From Bacteroidales bacterium (GTDB taxonomy: Bacteria; Bacteroidota; Bacteroidia; Bacteroidales; B18-G4), in NCBI GenBank assembly GCA_023145125.1, contig JAGLEK010000444.1:1-14726 (forward strand): a stretch of DNA of 14,726 nt, read 5' to 3'. Shown one piece after another: positions 14,261 through 14,726 of this stretch (positions within the stretch are counted from its first letter, which is position 1; each line of letters starts with the position of its first letter). Made by a program: the position numbers and the translations under genes. The notes beneath the pieces were generated by a model. The model saw only the letters and a program-made list of their open reading frames with translations, did not search any database and was not told the origin of the DNA.

Positions 14261-14726
14261 ATGTCACCTAAGAAGCCTTTTTCCAAAGATATTATACTAC
14301 TTGAAGATGTTGAAACTGCAGTTGGCAATATAGTAAATAAGATGCAGGAGGATGTTTTGCATAAGCTGAAACGCAATGGCGGTGTAATAGGTGCTAGCGG
14401 GGGTATTGATTCTTCTGTTTGCCTTGCTCTTGCCGTTAAGGCCTTTGGCCCTGAAAAGATTCTTGCTGTCATGCTGCCTGAAAAAGACTCCAGTCCCGAC
14501 AGTGAGGAGCTGGCACGGAACCTTTCTCAGATTTACGGAGTAGAAGCAATAAAAGAAGAGATAACCGATACTCTTATAGGCTTCCGCTGCTACGAGAGAC
14601 GTGATGAGGCTGTCTCAAAGGTCTTTCCGGAGTATAATCCTGTAACCTATAAGATGAAGATAGGGATTAAACAAAGTGGACCTTTTTCTAACCTCCCACC
14701 TATTTTCAACCTGACAATAGTGGATC
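14261..14726 (+). CDS. NadE-like synthetase (3' end outside window)
   Basis: The first 155 codons of a gene that runs off the right edge. It begins 16 bp after the AsnB stop. The protein carries the PP-loop SGGIDSS at residues 46-52, then LPEKDSSPDS, a signature of NAD synthetases, and later ERRDEAVSKVFPEY. It lacks the N-terminal nitrilase (glutaminase) domain of glutamine-dependent NadE, so it must use free ammonia or ammonia from a partner. The same motif set occurs in NadE-like proteins placed in biosynthetic clusters. The position next to AsnB and a carrier protein suggests a pathway-specific adenylating amidase rather than the housekeeping enzyme, but normal NAD synthesis remains possible. 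Confidence 0.85.
   Translation, partial: MSPKKPFSKDIILLEDVETAVGNIVNKMQEDVLHKLKRNGGVIGASGGIDSSVCLALAVKAFGPEKILAVMLPEKDSSPDSEELARNLSQIYGVEAIKEEITDTLIGFRCYERRDEAVSKVFPEYNPVTYKMKIGIKQSGPFSNLPPIFNLTIVD

Noticed and set aside
14239..14472. Minus-strand 77-codon ORF at the right end
   Set aside because: It is antisense to the NadE-like gene, whose PP-loop and DSSPDS motifs fix the coding strand.

Overview
The window looks like chromosomal DNA of a Bacteroidota bacterium. Three long secreted proteins end in a type IX secretion (T9SS) type A sorting domain with a 'PNP' motif. One small outer-membrane barrel is present. The intergenic DNA is AT-rich, and several gaps contain promoter boxes of the Bacteroidota type (TTTG / TAnnTTTG) rather than sigma70 boxes. 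The genus cannot be fixed from this sequence.

Layout. 1-485: no convincing gene; short repeats and hairpins. 516-1208 (+): PorT-like outer-membrane beta-barrel. 1209-1548: gap with two back-to-back hairpins and a possible 38-residue secreted peptide. 1549-2820 (+): secreted T9SS protein with a 'GCTDPNAINYNP' calcium-type repeat and a propeller-like middle. 3003-4949 (-): signal peptide, TPRs, one membrane helix, coiled coil and class III adenylate cyclase. 4980-9653 (-): giant 1557-residue subtilase-like T9SS protein with MBG/YDG modules and a striking ATALVN peptide array. 10006-11802 (-): pectate-lyase-superfamily beta-helix T9SS protein. 12017-14726 (+): start of an operon with a carrier protein, an AsnB-type amidotransferase and a NadE-like synthetase cut by the window end.

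How they work together. The minus-strand block (beta-helix protein, subtilase-like giant, TPR-cyclase) is a cell-surface and sensing module. The cyclase follows the subtilase by only 30 bp and is probably co-transcribed with it. The subtilase promoter region carries four TTAACA-type direct repeats at about one per helical turn, which suggests an OmpR/PhoB-type activator. The plus-strand block at the right end is a separate metabolic operon, with an ACP-AsnB overlap of one base. It is divergent from the beta-helix gene, and it probably makes or amidates a carrier-bound product or surface glycan.

The strongest unusual signal is the ATALVN array in the giant protein (residues 1006-1127). It has seven exact copies and one degenerate copy, sits inside an MBG-type domain, and is kept at protein level while its codons have diverged. 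The second is the subtilase domain's apparent Glu in place of the catalytic His. The third is the ACP/AsnB/NadE-like operon. Everything here was read by eye; no database search was possible.
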